A stretch of DNA of 64,000 nt from Geitlerinema sp. PCC 7407 (GCF_000317045.1 NC_019703.1:1352501-1416500), one strand, 5' to 3'; counted from the stretch's first letter, positions 19,738-29,016 are shown. Program-made: numbers and translations. The notes: generated by a model not told the origin, from the sequence alone.

Positions 19738-22311
19738 ATGAGAACGCTTCATACCTTCACGCGGCAAGTGGATCGTTGGTGTCGGCGTGCGATCAATCAG
19801 CTTCCCGAGCTTCGACGGGCCGACGTGTCCCTCCCTGTCTGCTCACCCCATCCCCAAAAGCTGTCAGTGACTCCTGTGAATCGCTCTCCTTCGACGCAAG
19901 AGACCGGCACAGACCCGCTCTCTCCTGACGCATCTCCTCAGCCATCTAGGACCGAAACCTTGCCGCAGGACGCTAGAGAGGCGACCTGCTTACCCTGCCG
20001 TCGGCGTCCCCAAACGCCCACGATGTTTCTAATCGCGGTGGTGTCTCTGACCAGTGCCATTGGCTATCGCTTCTACAATGAACCAGAGCTGAACATCGGG
20101 ACGCGGGCGCCCCAGACCATCGAAGTGCCTAGGGATGCCAATGTCGAAGATACTCGGACGACGGAGGAGCGCCGAAAAGCGGCTCGAACCGGTGCAGTGC
20201 CGGTTTTGATGCTGGATCAGGAGGTGACGCGGCAGCTGACTGCCGATCTCCAGAACCAGCTTGATGAAATTAACCGACTGCGAGAGTTGGGCGGTGCGTT
20301 TCCCTTTGCGCCCATTAGTTTGGTGTCTCTGGAGTCCCAGCTATTTATTCGTCAGGCTCAGGAGTGGGAATGGCGAACGATCTTGGAGGCCATTAATCGC
20401 ACGGCCACTGCCAGTGATAGTCCCGGCAATGGCGGTGCTGCTCTGGCGATGCCCCAGCTGCCCCTAAATGAGACGCAGCAGATGGTGGTGGCGGAGCTGC
20501 AAAACTATCGTCAAGCGACGTCGCCTCAGGCTTTTGCGAGTTTGATAGAGACGATCAATGAGGTGCGGCGCCGCTATCCGCGGGCGATCGCCGCCCTGTC
20601 GAGTCCCGAAAACCGCATTGATGCGGCCTACTCGGTGGTTTTGCTGGATCTTTCAGATGACGAGTGGACCCAGGTGCAGCGATCGACCCAGCAGGCGCTC
20701 AGCCGCATCCTGGCCCAGGGGCTGCCACCAGGTCTGCCCGATAACTTGCTCAAGAACGCGATTCGGATGCAGATAGCCGCAACGGTTCCGTCGGGGACCG
20801 AGGCGATCGCCCTTGACCTGCTGTTCGATGTTCTGCACCAGCGCTCGAACCTAGTTAAGGACAATGAGCGGACCAAGCAACAGGCAGAGCAAGCGGCCTT
20901 GGCGGTCGAGCCGGTGATCCTCCGTGTGCGCCAGGGAGAAGTCATCGTCCGCGAGGGCGAAGAAATCACGGCGTCGGATTTTGCGCTGCTGGACTACTTC
21001 CGCCTCAGTCGCCGCAGCGTAAACTGGGTGGGCCTAATCGGCTTTATGGCGCTGTCGGGAGGCGCTGTCGGTTTGTTTTGGTTTGTGGAGCGACGTTTTC
21101 ATCCGGGACTGCGGCGGCGCGATCGCATTTTGGTCCTGTTACTGGTTCTCAGTACGCCTCTGCTGATTGCCCTGCGCGCTCCCTCCACCAACTTGCCTCT
21201 CGTGGGTATGTTGATTGGTGGCTTTTACGGTTCGGCGCTAGCCGTGACGGGGGTGGGCGCTTTGGCACTCCTGTTGCCCGTGGGTCTAGATTTGGCCTGG
21301 GGCAGTCTCCTGTCGAGTGCGGCTGGGGGGCTGGTGGGGGGCCTGATGGCCGGTCGACTGCGATCGCGCGAAGAGTTTGCGCTGCTTGGCCTCACCGTAG
21401 GAGCCACCGAAGCCGTGGTCTATCTCCTCGCTAGCGCCGTCTTGAGCGGGACAGCTGGACCGGTCTGGTATCTAGCCCTCAAGGCGGCGGGCCTTCAGGC
21501 GATGATAGGGTCCGCCTGGAGCGTGGTTGCCCTGGGCCTGAGTCCCTACCTCGAGCATTTCTTTGATCTAGTCACGCCGATTCGCTTGGCCGAGCTGGCC
21601 AACCCGAACCGGCCCTTGCTGAAGCGCCTCGCGTCCGAGGCTCCCGGCACCTTTCAGCACACGCTGTTTGTGGCGAGCTTGGCGGAGGCGGCGGCCCGCG
21701 CCCTGCGCTGCAACGTCGAGCTGATTCGGGCTGGCACCCTCTACCATGACATTGGCAAGATGCACGACCCGCTGGGCTTCATCGAAAACCAGATGGGCGG
21801 GCCCAACAAGCACGACGCCATCAACGACCCCTGGATCAGTGCGGCCTTGATCAAAAAGCACGTGACCGAGGGGCTGGTGATGGCCCGCAAGTACCGGCTG
21901 CCCTGTGCGATTCAGGCCTTCATTCCTGAGCACCAGGGCACGATGCTGATCGCCTACTTCTATCACCAGGCGAAGCAGCGGGCTGAGGCAGATCCCACGC
22001 TGGTGGTGGATGAGGGAGAGTTTCGCTACAGCGGTCCGATTCCCCAGTCTCGCGAGACTGGAATCGTGATGCTGGCGGATTCCTGTGAGGCGGCTCTGCG
22101 ATCGCTCAAGGACGCCACCTACGAGGAAGCCCTGGTCATGGTCAACAAAATTTTGCGCGCTCGCTGGCAAGATCAGCAGCTGTCGGAATCGGGGCTAACT
22201 CGAGCCGAAATGTCTACGATCGCCGAGGTGTTTGTCCAGGTTTGGCAGCAGTTTAACCACCAGCGCATCGCCTATCCTAAGGCGGTCCTGTCTCCCCAGT
22301 CGGCGAACTGA
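19738..22311 (+). CDS. 7TM-HD family phosphohydrolase (PgpH-like)
   Basis: An 857-residue membrane enzyme. After a cytosolic N-terminal tail and one membrane segment (about 98-113), an extracytoplasmic 7TMR-HDED domain covers about 120-400, then seven membrane helices (about 430-630), then a cytosolic HD domain (about 635-810). Catalytic residues are visible: FQHTLFVASLAEAAA with the first His, the HD pair in LYHDIGKMHDP, later His residues in GPNKHDAIND, IKKHVTEG and PEHQGT. PgpH proteins of this layout hydrolyse cyclic di-AMP in other bacteria; that role here is inference from the family. The 95-residue polar N-terminal extension is longer than in typical homologs; a later start is possible but no better ATG is evident. 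Confidence 0.92.
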   Translation: MRTLHTFTRQVDRWCRRAINQLPELRRADVSLPVCSPHPQKLSVTPVNRSPSTQETGTDPLSPDASPQPSRTETLPQDAREATCLPCRRRPQTPTMFLIAVVSLTSAIGYRFYNEPELNIGTRAPQTIEVPRDANVEDTRTTEERRKAARTGAVPVLMLDQEVTRQLTADLQNQLDEINRLRELGGAFPFAPISLVSLESQLFIRQAQEWEWRTILEAINRTATASDSPGNGGAALAMPQLPLNETQQMVVAELQNYRQATSPQAFASLIETINEVRRRYPRAIAALSSPENRIDAAYSVVLLDLSDDEWTQVQRSTQQALSRILAQGLPPGLPDNLLKNAIRMQIAATVPSGTEAIALDLLFDVLHQRSNLVKDNERTKQQAEQAALAVEPVILRVRQGEVIVREGEEITASDFALLDYFRLSRRSVNWVGLIGFMALSGGAVGLFWFVERRFHPGLRRRDRILVLLLVLSTPLLIALRAPSTNLPLVGMLIGGFYGSALAVTGVGALALLLPVGLDLAWGSLLSSAAGGLVGGLMAGRLRSREEFALLGLTVGATEAVVYLLASAVLSGTAGPVWYLALKAAGLQAMIGSAWSVVALGLSPYLEHFFDLVTPIRLAELANPNRPLLKRLASEAPGTFQHTLFVASLAEAAARALRCNVELIRAGTLYHDIGKMHDPLGFIENQMGGPNKHDAINDPWISAALIKKHVTEGLVMARKYRLPCAIQAFIPEHQGTMLIAYFYHQAKQRAEADPTLVVDEGEFRYSGPIPQSRETGIVMLADSCEAALRSLKDATYEEALVMVNKILRARWQDQQLSESGLTRAEMSTIAEVFVQVWQQFNHQRIAYPKAVLSPQSAN

Positions 22312-22320
22312 GGCCCAAGA

Positions 22321-23154
22321 TCAGCCTTTGACGCCGCTGCCGGCCTCCGAGGGGACGATGTAGCGCTGGAGAAAGGCGAACAGCAGCAAAATCGGCAAGA
22401 TTGACAGCACCGACCCGGCAGCGATGATTCGCCAGTCGGGGGAAAATACGCCCTCTAGGGAGGCAACACCTAGGGGCAGGGTGTAGTAGTCTGAGCCCGG
22501 ATCTAGAACGATCAGTGGCCACAGAAAGTCGCTCCAGGAGCCGATAAACACAAAAATTGCCAGGGTAATCAGCGCTGGGCGAATAGCAGGCAGCATGACG
22601 TGCCACCACAGCCCCAGCTCAGAGCAGCCATCGATGCGGGCTGCTTCTTCGAGCTCCTTGGGGACGCCCAAAAACGCCTGCCGCAGCAGAAAGATGCCAA
22701 AGGCCGAGGCGATCGCCGGAAAAATCAGGCCTAGATAGCTGTTGCGCAGGCCGAGCTGGACGGTGAGCACGTACAGCGGAATCATGACGATCTGAAAGGG
22801 AATCAAAATCGTCGCAATGATCGAGGTCAAGATCCAGTCTCGCCCGCGAAAACTGAGCCGTGCCAAAGGATAGGCTGCCAGGGAACAAAACAGCAGATTC
22901 AGGGTGACTGTCAGGACCGCAACGATGGTGCTGTTGATGAGGTAGCGACCAAAGGGGGCCAGCTGCCACACCTGGGCGTAGTTTTCGAGGGTTGGCTGCT
23001 GCGGCAGAAGCTGGGGCGGGTACTGGAAGATGTCCTCGGTGGGCGCTTTGAGGGAGGTGCTCACCAGCCACAGCAGGGGCAAGAGCATGACGAAGGCGAT
23101 CGCCAGCAGCAGGCCATAGGTCACTAGCGTTTTTCCGGTACCGTTGCGAATCAT
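22321..23154 (-). CDS. Sugar ABC transporter permease (MalG/UgpE type)
   Basis: A 277-residue inner-membrane permease with six predicted helices. The EAA loop that docks the ATPase is intact: KELEEAARIDGCSELGLWWHVMLPAIRPALI (about 180-210). This belongs to the second permease of carbohydrate importers (CUT1). No partner permease, binding protein or ATPase gene is nearby, so its complex must be completed from elsewhere in the genome. It ends 10 bases from the convergent 7TM-HD gene. Confidence 0.9.
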   Translation of the reverse strand: MIRNGTGKTLVTYGLLLAIAFVMLLPLLWLVSTSLKAPTEDIFQYPPQLLPQQPTLENYAQVWQLAPFGRYLINSTIVAVLTVTLNLLFCSLAAYPLARLSFRGRDWILTSIIATILIPFQIVMIPLYVLTVQLGLRNSYLGLIFPAIASAFGIFLLRQAFLGVPKELEEAARIDGCSELGLWWHVMLPAIRPALITLAIFVFIGSWSDFLWPLIVLDPGSDYYTLPLGVASLEGVFSPDWRIIAAGSVLSILPILLLFAFLQRYIVPSEAGSGVKG

Positions 23155-23231
23155 GGCAAGAGCGCCCGTGGGCCAAGGATTTCTCGGTTGCTATCTTGCC
23201 ACGAAAGCCCGCCATCTCAAACTGTCTGGGC

Positions 23232-24182
23232 TCAAACTCGCCGGGCGATCGCAAATCGGTCATGCCCCGCGAGGTCCCGTTCGATCCGAATATCCCGGTA
23301 GGTTCCCAAGTCTGCCAGCAGCGCGGCGATCGCCTCTCCCTGGCCCGCCATCATCTCCACGACCCAGAGACCGCCGGGTTCGAGATAGGCCGGAGCGCTC
23401 TCGGCCAAATGGCGAATGCAGTCGAGACCGTCAGGCCCTCCATCGAGGGCCAGGGAAGGCTCATGCTGTACGACCTCGGGCTGGAGCGTCGGCACGATGG
23501 CGCTGGGAATGTAGGGAGGATTGGAGACGACGCCTGCGAGCTGGCCCCGCCCCGGCCCCAGCGGTTCCAGCCAAGACCCCTGATGAAACTGCACGCGATC
23601 GCCCATAAAATACCGCTCTGCGTTGCGCTGGGCGATCGCGATCGCTGCGGGACTCGTGTCCACTGCGTGAATGTGAGCCTGGGGAAGTGCCTCTGCCAAA
23701 CCGAGGGCGATCGCCCCGCTGCCCGTTCCCAGGTCTGCCCAGTGCCCGCGCGTCGCCGCAGTCCCCTCCACCGCCTGCACCACCAGATCAATGATCAGCT
23801 CGGTCTCGGGACGAGGAATCAGCACAGCCGGCGACACCTCCAGCCAAAAGTGCCGCCACGGCGCCAAACCGACCAAATACTGCACCGGTACCCGCTCTTG
23901 GACCCGCTGCTTCCATCGCTGCTCTAGCTCCTCCAGGGAAAACTTGGCGGCAATGGCCGCGCGATCGCCCAGGGTCCCCAGGCGCAGCGCCAACGGATCG
24001 ACGCGGGCGATCGCCTGCAAAAACCAGTCAACCTCTCCAGTCGGGACGCCCGCCGCTGCGGCCGCCTGCTGGGCCTGCGATCGCCACGCTGCCAGCGCTT
24101 GGCCCGAAATTTGATGCTGCCAATCCTCACCGCCCAAGCCGCCCCCAGAAGCTGGGTGTGAAGAACGCTGCTGGTTCGCCAT
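23232..24182 (-). CDS. prmC: Release factor glutamine methyltransferase
   Basis: PrmC/HemK methylates the Gln of the GGQ motif in RF1 and RF2 using S-adenosylmethionine. From ATG 24182 the protein has 316 residues. An N-terminal helical bundle (about 20-110) leads to a Rossmann methyltransferase with VLIPRPETELI, ADLGTGSGAIALGLA and the signature NPPYIPS. The longer frame from 24239 would start inside the upstream terminator hairpin, so the shorter start is preferred. It pairs functionally with the prfC gene at the left end of the window, though not in the same operon. Confidence 0.94.
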   Translation of the reverse strand: MANQQRSSHPASGGGLGGEDWQHQISGQALAAWRSQAQQAAAAAGVPTGEVDWFLQAIARVDPLALRLGTLGDRAAIAAKFSLEELEQRWKQRVQERVPVQYLVGLAPWRHFWLEVSPAVLIPRPETELIIDLVVQAVEGTAATRGHWADLGTGSGAIALGLAEALPQAHIHAVDTSPAAIAIAQRNAERYFMGDRVQFHQGSWLEPLGPGRGQLAGVVSNPPYIPSAIVPTLQPEVVQHEPSLALDGGPDGLDCIRHLAESAPAYLEPGGLWVVEMMAGQGEAIAALLADLGTYRDIRIERDLAGHDRFAIARRV

Positions 24183-24221
24183 AGTAGTTTGCCGTCGCCC
24201 CGTGCTCCCATCAACAACAAA

Positions 24222-24254
24222 AGTTGCAGCTTTACCCAAGGTAAGGCTGCAACT
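24222..24254 (-). terminator. Terminator of the tic22 gene
   Basis: AGTTGCAGC / GCTGCAACT plus an inner TTACC / GGTAA form a long hairpin with loop CAA. On the minus strand it is followed by TTTTGTTGTTG, which fits a rho-independent terminator for tic22 just ahead of prmC. Confidence 0.75.
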
Positions 24255-24364
24255 CTTGCTTACGCAGAATTTTTGCAGATTTCTAGCCGGTTTGTCCGAT
24301 CGCCAGATGAGGGCGCTGTCGAGCTGACAGGACGCCGCGATCGCGGCCGACTACGGGCGATCGC

Positions 24365-25147
24365 CTATCGCTGCTGCTGCACCGACTGCACAAAGTTCTT
24401 GAACTCCTGGGACTGCACATACTGACGTGACTCCGGCGTCATCACAAACACCACCTTCTCGAGCCACTCGTCATTCTTGCTGCGCAACTCCTGCAAAACG
24501 CCATCAATGCTGAGCACTTGAATGTCAGCTTCTGGCTGTTTTTGCTTGACGACATTCAGCACGCTCTGAGCTTCCTGAGCGCTAAAGAACAGCGGAATCA
24601 CCTCCGGCTCGCCCTGCTTAAAGCTCATCGGAATCAGACCCTTATTGGGGCCGTAGCGCACTGCAAAAAGAGGCACTGCATCCGGATTGGACTCCTGACC
24701 ACTTTGGCGCAGGATCGATGCAGCAGCATCGGTCTGACTCTTGGTCGGAATAAAGCGGAAGGCAACCGGCTGAGGGTTATCTTTTTGCTCCATTGCCAGC
24801 TGATAAACATCGCTGAGGAAAATAGGAATAACGCGCGTTTGGTTACCCACTTGAGGATTGTCGGTCTTGAGGCGATTGAGAAACGCTTCGGCATCTTGGC
24901 GGCTGATAAAAATGCCCATCACCTCAACATTCTTCGCCGCACCGCCGCTGCCACCTTCGGCGGGCACAGAAGCCACTAGCGGCGTCAGATTCCCGTCGGC
25001 GATCGTGTAAGCGACCGCGCTCTGAAGCTTTTCGACAATCTCATCGTCGGTCAGTGCCAAAACTTGCGTTGCGAAGCTGAGGGCTGAACCCATCACCGTC
25101 GCTCCGATGAGTCCTAAGGTTGTAGTCCAACGAACGAGTGATTTCAT
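24365..25147 (-). CDS. Tic22 family protein
   Basis: A 260-residue exported protein. ATG 25147 gives an N-terminal signal (KSLVRWTTTLGLIGATVMGSALSFATQVLA). The mature part has the two-fold Tic22 pattern: VEVMGIFISRQDAEAFLNRLK ... IPIFLSDVYQLAMEQ and a second half with VPLFAVRYGPNKGLIPMSFKQGEPEVIPLFFSAQEAQ. In plants Tic22 works in the chloroplast envelope intermembrane space; cyanobacterial homologs are periplasmic and are linked to outer-membrane protein biogenesis. It has its own terminator, so it is probably monocistronic. Confidence 0.9.
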   Translation of the reverse strand: MKSLVRWTTTLGLIGATVMGSALSFATQVLALTDDEIVEKLQSAVAYTIADGNLTPLVASVPAEGGSGGAAKNVEVMGIFISRQDAEAFLNRLKTDNPQVGNQTRVIPIFLSDVYQLAMEQKDNPQPVAFRFIPTKSQTDAAASILRQSGQESNPDAVPLFAVRYGPNKGLIPMSFKQGEPEVIPLFFSAQEAQSVLNVVKQKQPEADIQVLSIDGVLQELRSKNDEWLEKVVFVMTPESRQYVQSQEFKNFVQSVQQQR

Positions 25148-25731
25148 AAATGCTCCTAGCATCAATAAAACAGCAATCAAAGATGGGAAGAGCGCTCAAC
25201 AGTAATGAACGCTTAGATCGGACTCATTTCCCTATTTTGGTGAGCGAGCATTCCTTCTCGTCTTGATTTGACAAATCTGCTTTGAGGCGCTGATTCAACT
25301 GACAATTCTGGACCATCATCTTCTCATTTGCAAATCATTCGGCTGATGTAAATAAAAGCCCCAGAAAGCTGAAAATGATAGATTTTGTATGCGCGATCGC
25401 CTGAAAGTCCAGAGCTTGAAGAATGATCCTTGGTAGTATCTTTGACTGTAATCAACAGCCGGATTCCTGATAAAAGTTAGCGAACTTTTTGAGATCATTT
25501 CTGCTTTGGGTCTTGGCTTTTTAAGCTTTCGCAGAAGGATCAAGGTGTCGGTTAGCGTCGGGCCTCTGCTAAGGGAAGGACTGGCGGCTCAAGCTTTAGG
25601 TTCCTTGGGTACAGGCAAATCCGCAATATTTCGGACATGGGCACTTGGAGAAGAGCGGGACGCGGAAGGGCGTTTTCAGGGGGCAGGAGACAGGCTAACT
25701 TTGACTTAACTGGAAGTAGGTGGAGGATGAG
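25148..25731. other. 584-base intergenic region
   Basis: This lies between the divergent tic22 and binding-protein genes. No ORF has family support. It is AT-rich in 25160-25520 and should hold both promoters. A weak hairpin AAAAGTT-AGCG-AACTTTTT near 25474-25492 is the only structure noted. Confidence 0.4.
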
Positions 25732-27063
25732 ATGACGCGCGCAAGGATTGGTAGATTCAACCTTTGGATGGTTTTGGCGGCGGGCTGGATGTCGCGCGCA
25801 CGGGGCGGGCGATCGCGCTGGACACGTCTGGGGGCGATCGCGACCCTAGCCATTATGGTAGCGGGTTGCGAAGGCGGCACGGGCTCTGGTGGCGGTCTCA
25901 AAATTGGTACACTGCTGCCCATTACGGGGGACCTCGCCCAGTATGGCCAGCCTATGGAAGACAGCGCTCGTCTCCTGGTCGAAACGGTCAATGCCTGTGG
26001 CGGGGTGCTAGAGCAGCCCATCACTCTAATTACGGCGGATGACGAGACGGATCCGGCACGGGGCACGACGGCCATGGCCAAGCTGGCGGAGGTCGATCGG
26101 GTGGCGGCCGTGATTGGGGCGGCCTCTAGCGCGGTGTCTAGCGCCACGGTGGATATCGCGGTCCGCAACCGAGTGCTCCAAATTTCTCCGGCCAGCACGA
26201 GTCCTGTCTTCACAGAGCGGGCTCAAAAAGGCGACTTCCAGGGCTACTGGTTCCGCACTGCGCCGCCGGACACCTTCCAGGGAGAGGCGATCGCCCAGTT
26301 GGCTAAAAAGCGCAACTATCAGCGAGTTTCGGTACTGGCTATCAATAATGACTATGGCAACGGTCTCGTAGATTCCTTTGTGTCCTCTTTCCAGGCCATC
26401 GACGGCAAGCTCCAGGGGCAGCCGACCCGCTACGCTCCCGACACGGCCAGCTTTACCTCTGAGGTGAGCGCTGCGTTTCAGGGCGACCCCGATGCTGTCT
26501 TATTGGTTGCCTACCCCGAGACGGGCAGCCTGATCCTCAAGACGGCCTATCAGCAGGGCCTCTTGAACGGCGAGACCCCGGTGATCGCAACCGATGGCAT
26601 GAAAGACAATAATATTGCCGAGCTGGTCGGGGCTGGCTCTGATGGTAAGCTGATCGCCGCGGGCCTGAGCGGGACGGCGCCCAGCGCTGGCGGGCCTGCG
26701 CTCCAGGCCTTTCGCGATCGCTATCAGCAAAAGTACAGCCGTCAGCCCAGCGTCTACGACCCAAATACTTGGGACGCGGGTGCCTTGATTGTTTTGGCTG
26801 CCGAGGCCGCAAAGTCAACCGAAGGCTCGGCCATCAAAGACAAGGTTGCAGAAGTCGCCAACGCGCCGGGCCAAGAAGTCTCGGACGTCTGCGAAGCGCT
26901 CCGACTGGTGCGGGAAGGCCAGGACGTCAACTATCAAGGGGCCAGCGGTGTGGTCGACTTTGATGCCCAGGGGGACGTGACCGGCACCTATGACGTGTGG
27001 AGCGTGACCGATCAGGGCCGTCTGACGGTGACCGACCAGGTCGTGGTCGGCGGCGAGTCCTAG
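25732..27063 (+). CDS. ABC transporter substrate-binding lipoprotein (branched-chain amino acid/NatB type)
   Basis: A 443-residue periplasmic binding protein (type 1 fold). The start at ATG 25732 is preferred over GTG 25720 because GGAGG lies five bases upstream. A basic N-terminus and hydrophobic stretch end in the lipobox MVAGC, so the mature protein is lipid-anchored. The binding domain begins LKIGTLLPITGDLAQYGQPM and contains AAVIGAASSAVSSA, RVSVLAINNDYGNG and PVIATDGMKD, as in LivJ/NatB proteins. No permease or ATPase is adjacent. A hairpin follows the stop, then a tRNA gene on the other strand. Confidence 0.92.
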   Translation: MTRARIGRFNLWMVLAAGWMSRARGGRSRWTRLGAIATLAIMVAGCEGGTGSGGGLKIGTLLPITGDLAQYGQPMEDSARLLVETVNACGGVLEQPITLITADDETDPARGTTAMAKLAEVDRVAAVIGAASSAVSSATVDIAVRNRVLQISPASTSPVFTERAQKGDFQGYWFRTAPPDTFQGEAIAQLAKKRNYQRVSVLAINNDYGNGLVDSFVSSFQAIDGKLQGQPTRYAPDTASFTSEVSAAFQGDPDAVLLVAYPETGSLILKTAYQQGLLNGETPVIATDGMKDNNIAELVGAGSDGKLIAAGLSGTAPSAGGPALQAFRDRYQQKYSRQPSVYDPNTWDAGALIVLAAEAAKSTEGSAIKDKVAEVANAPGQEVSDVCEALRLVREGQDVNYQGASGVVDFDAQGDVTGTYDVWSVTDQGRLTVTDQVVVGGES

Positions 27064-27077
27064 CCACAAATGCAAAA

Positions 27078-27108
27078 GCCGAGGCCCCTTTGTCTGTCGG
27101 GCCTCGGC
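27078..27108. terminator. Hairpin between binding-protein gene and tRNA-Pro
   Basis: A perfect 10-bp stem GCCGAGGCCC / GGGCCTCGGC lies 15 bases past the stop. The T-tract is poor on the plus side. On the minus side it is followed by TTTTGC, so it may also end the tRNA transcript. Confidence 0.65.
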
Positions 27109-27134
27109 GGTCTATCAAGCAAGTTGTTTGTCAA

Positions 27135-27208
27135 TCGGGATGACAGGATTTGAACCTGCGGCATCCTGCTCCCAAAGCAGGCGCGCTACCAAGCTGCGCT
27201 ACATCCCG
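27135..27208 (-). tRNA. tRNA-Pro (anticodon TGG)
   Basis: The minus strand folds as a complete cloverleaf: a 7-bp acceptor CGGGATG / CATCCCG, a D arm GCGC-AGCTTGGTA-GCGC, an anticodon arm CCTGC-TTTGGGA-GCAGG with TGG at positions 34-36, and a T arm GCAGG-TTCAAAT-CCTGT. The discriminator is A and CCA is not encoded. No intron. Confidence 0.97.
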
Positions 27209-27486
27209 TTTCGCTAACATAGTATAGCTTGCTTTGGGAGCGATCTGTGCGCCCTTCTGGAGAATTGGGTAGCGTGTGTGGGTGAAAAAGTGGGTGAGCA
27301 ATTCTCGCAACTGTTCTGTCTCTGAGGGTGAACAGCGCTGGGTTTGGCGCGGAGCGAGATTTCCTAAATATTGATCCAAATATTGATTTTCTGAAGCTTT
27401 CCCTCGTGCTTTTCGACGGCGTCCAACGCTCTTGGGTGCTGCCCTGATGTGTCAGTGTTTCCTGTTAATTTCGCTGCAAAACTCCG

Positions 27487-27927
27487 ATGACGCAATCTTC
27501 TTCTGCTCGCTCTGTGCGATCGCTGGATTGGTCCCTCGATCAGCTGCCGGGCCTCGATGCCCAGGCCCAAGCCCTGCTGCGCGATCGCGGCATCCTCACC
27601 ACGCTACAGCTGCTGAAGGCCGCCCAGACCTCACCCCAAAAAATTCAGCTGGCCCAGATAGCGCGAGTACCCGTGAACGCTGTCATCAAATGGGTTGCTC
27701 TGGCAGATTTGGCGCGGGTGCCCGACGTCGGCTGCGTCTTCTGTGGCTTGCTGCTCCACGCCGGCATTGCCTCCGTCACCCAGCTGGCCCAAACGCCTCC
27801 CCATCGCCTGACCCAGCAAATTCTGCGGCTCCAGGTGGCGATGATGCAGCGCCGCGATCTGTGCCCATCGGTCAACGAGGTCACCCGCTGGGTCCAACAG
27901 GCGCGATCGCTCTCTCCCGTGCGATGA
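27487..27927 (+). CDS. DUF4332-type helix-hairpin-helix protein
   Basis: A 146-residue soluble, mostly helical protein. It has two helix-hairpin-helix-like segments (DQLPGLDAQAQALLRDRGILTTLQLL and ADLARVPDVGCVFCGLLLHAGIASVTQLAQ), the pattern of DUF4332 proteins, which are predicted to bind nucleic acid or act as adaptors. No catalytic motif. Upstream is the divergent tRNA-Pro gene; downstream is a 560-base hairpin-rich gap. Confidence 0.7.
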   Translation: MTQSSSARSVRSLDWSLDQLPGLDAQAQALLRDRGILTTLQLLKAAQTSPQKIQLAQIARVPVNAVIKWVALADLARVPDVGCVFCGLLLHAGIASVTQLAQTPPHRLTQQILRLQVAMMQRRDLCPSVNEVTRWVQQARSLSPVR

Positions 27928-28491
27928 CTCCGGCTGAACTCGAACTCTGAACAAGGGAATAGAGCCTACCGATCGCAAAAGCCGCCTTCTGAGGAATAAG
28001 AACGCATGCGATCGCTCGAAATAGGGAATACTGAAGAAACGTCAGGGTTGGTGATATACTCCTACGCTGATACTGACGTATGCAGCGTAGGCTTCTCAGT
28101 GACCCCTGGTATCCCATCGGGCGTTTCCTGAGCTTTATTGACGATACGGGATGCCCCACCGCACCGGAACAATACAAAGAGTGTTGTTCTCTCCTTTGTA
28201 CTGCTGGAATTTTACCTGCCCACAGATGCGACGACGAATCGTCTGTTTCTAGGCAGAACCCCCTATTCCAGGTTGTCAAGGTTCAAGTTTCAGGGCGGCG
28301 ATTGGCTCAAACCCTTAGCCTGATTATCTCACACCCGTTTTGCATCATGAGAGATTTGCTCGTTTCTTCCCTCTCCCCTCCTCGCGCCTGCGGCATAGGT
28401 CAGAGGAGTGTCGTTCGCTCGCTCGCATTCATCTCAACGCCAAATCAAAGATGATGGCGTGAGGCTTCGGCTGCTTTGGCTAACGTCAGAA
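27928..28491. other. Hairpin-rich intergenic region with repeat copy 2
   Basis: No supportable ORF in 564 bases. Hairpins seen in order are CCTACGCTG / CAGCGTAGG (28061-28091), TACAAAG / CTTTGTA (28173-28200), and CTGCC / GGCAG (28216-28256) enclosing GACGA-CGAA-TCGTC (28230-28243). The 57-base dispersed repeat is at 28426-28482, ending nine bases short of the acetyltransferase stop codon. The array of stems suggests a structured RNA. Confidence 0.5.
28426..28482. repeat. 57-base dispersed repeat, copy 2
   Basis: Second copy of the element at 18303-18359. The core stem reads CTCA-(A)-CGCCA with TGGCGTGAG. The two stem differences from copy 1 are on opposite strands and keep pairing. It sits just beyond the 3' end of the minus-strand GNAT gene. 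Confidence 0.75.
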
Positions 28492-29016
28492 TCAGTCTGG
28501 ATACCAAAACATTCCTTTGATACCTTCCGGGTCGGGCATAAAGCCCAACGTGCGGTAAAAATCCACCACGTGGGGATCGGCAAATAGGGTAATGTTGCTG
28601 ATATCTTCGTTGCGCAACTTTTTAATCATGTGCCGCATCAATGCCTTGCCCAGGCCTTTGCCCTGGAAGTTGGGATGAATAACCACATCCCAAATCGTGG
28701 CGTTGAACGCGTGATCAGACGTTGCCCTGGAAAACCCAATCAAGCGCCGCCGTTCCCCCCGCTGTTCCCACATTGAAACGACGAGGAAGCTGTGTTCGAT
28801 CGCCTTTTTGACCTTCCGCAGGGGCCGGCGCGCCCAACCTACCGCATCACACAGCTCTTCGAGCTCGTAGAGATCAATTTCTCGATCGGTGCTGAAGAAA
28901 ATTCTCGAAGCATTCTCAGCGCGATCGCCCAGCACTTCGAGCGCCTTTTCTTCCATTGGAGTCGTCCTGGCCGTTGCGGCGGAGTCTGAAGTGAACCAGC
29001 TTTTCCAAAAACCCAT
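28492..29016 (-). CDS. GNAT acetyltransferase (Ycf52-like)
   Basis: With ATG 29016 (MGFWKSWF) the product has 174 residues. The GNAT core has the acetyl-CoA loop in [24 protein letters not shown], preceded by a strand [22 protein letters not shown] and followed by [19 protein letters not shown]. This matches the cyanobacterial and plastid Ycf52/NSI-like group, whose plant members acetylate chloroplast proteins. The substrate in cyanobacteria is not established. The longer frame to 29139 overlaps the divergent gene's promoter and is rejected. Confidence 0.87.
   Translation of the reverse strand: MGFWKSWFTSDSAATARTTPMEEKALEVLGDRAENASRIFFSTDREIDLYELEELCDAVGWARRPLRKVKKAIEHSFLVVSMWEQRGERRRLIGFSRATSDHAFNATIWDVVIHPNFQGKGLGKALMRHMIKKLRNEDISNITLFADPHVVDFYRTLGFMPDPEGIKGMFWYPD

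Noticed and set aside
25172-25186. Third copy of the dispersed repeat (AATCAAAGATG near the tic22 start)
   Set aside because: Only 11 bases match and the stem partners are missing.
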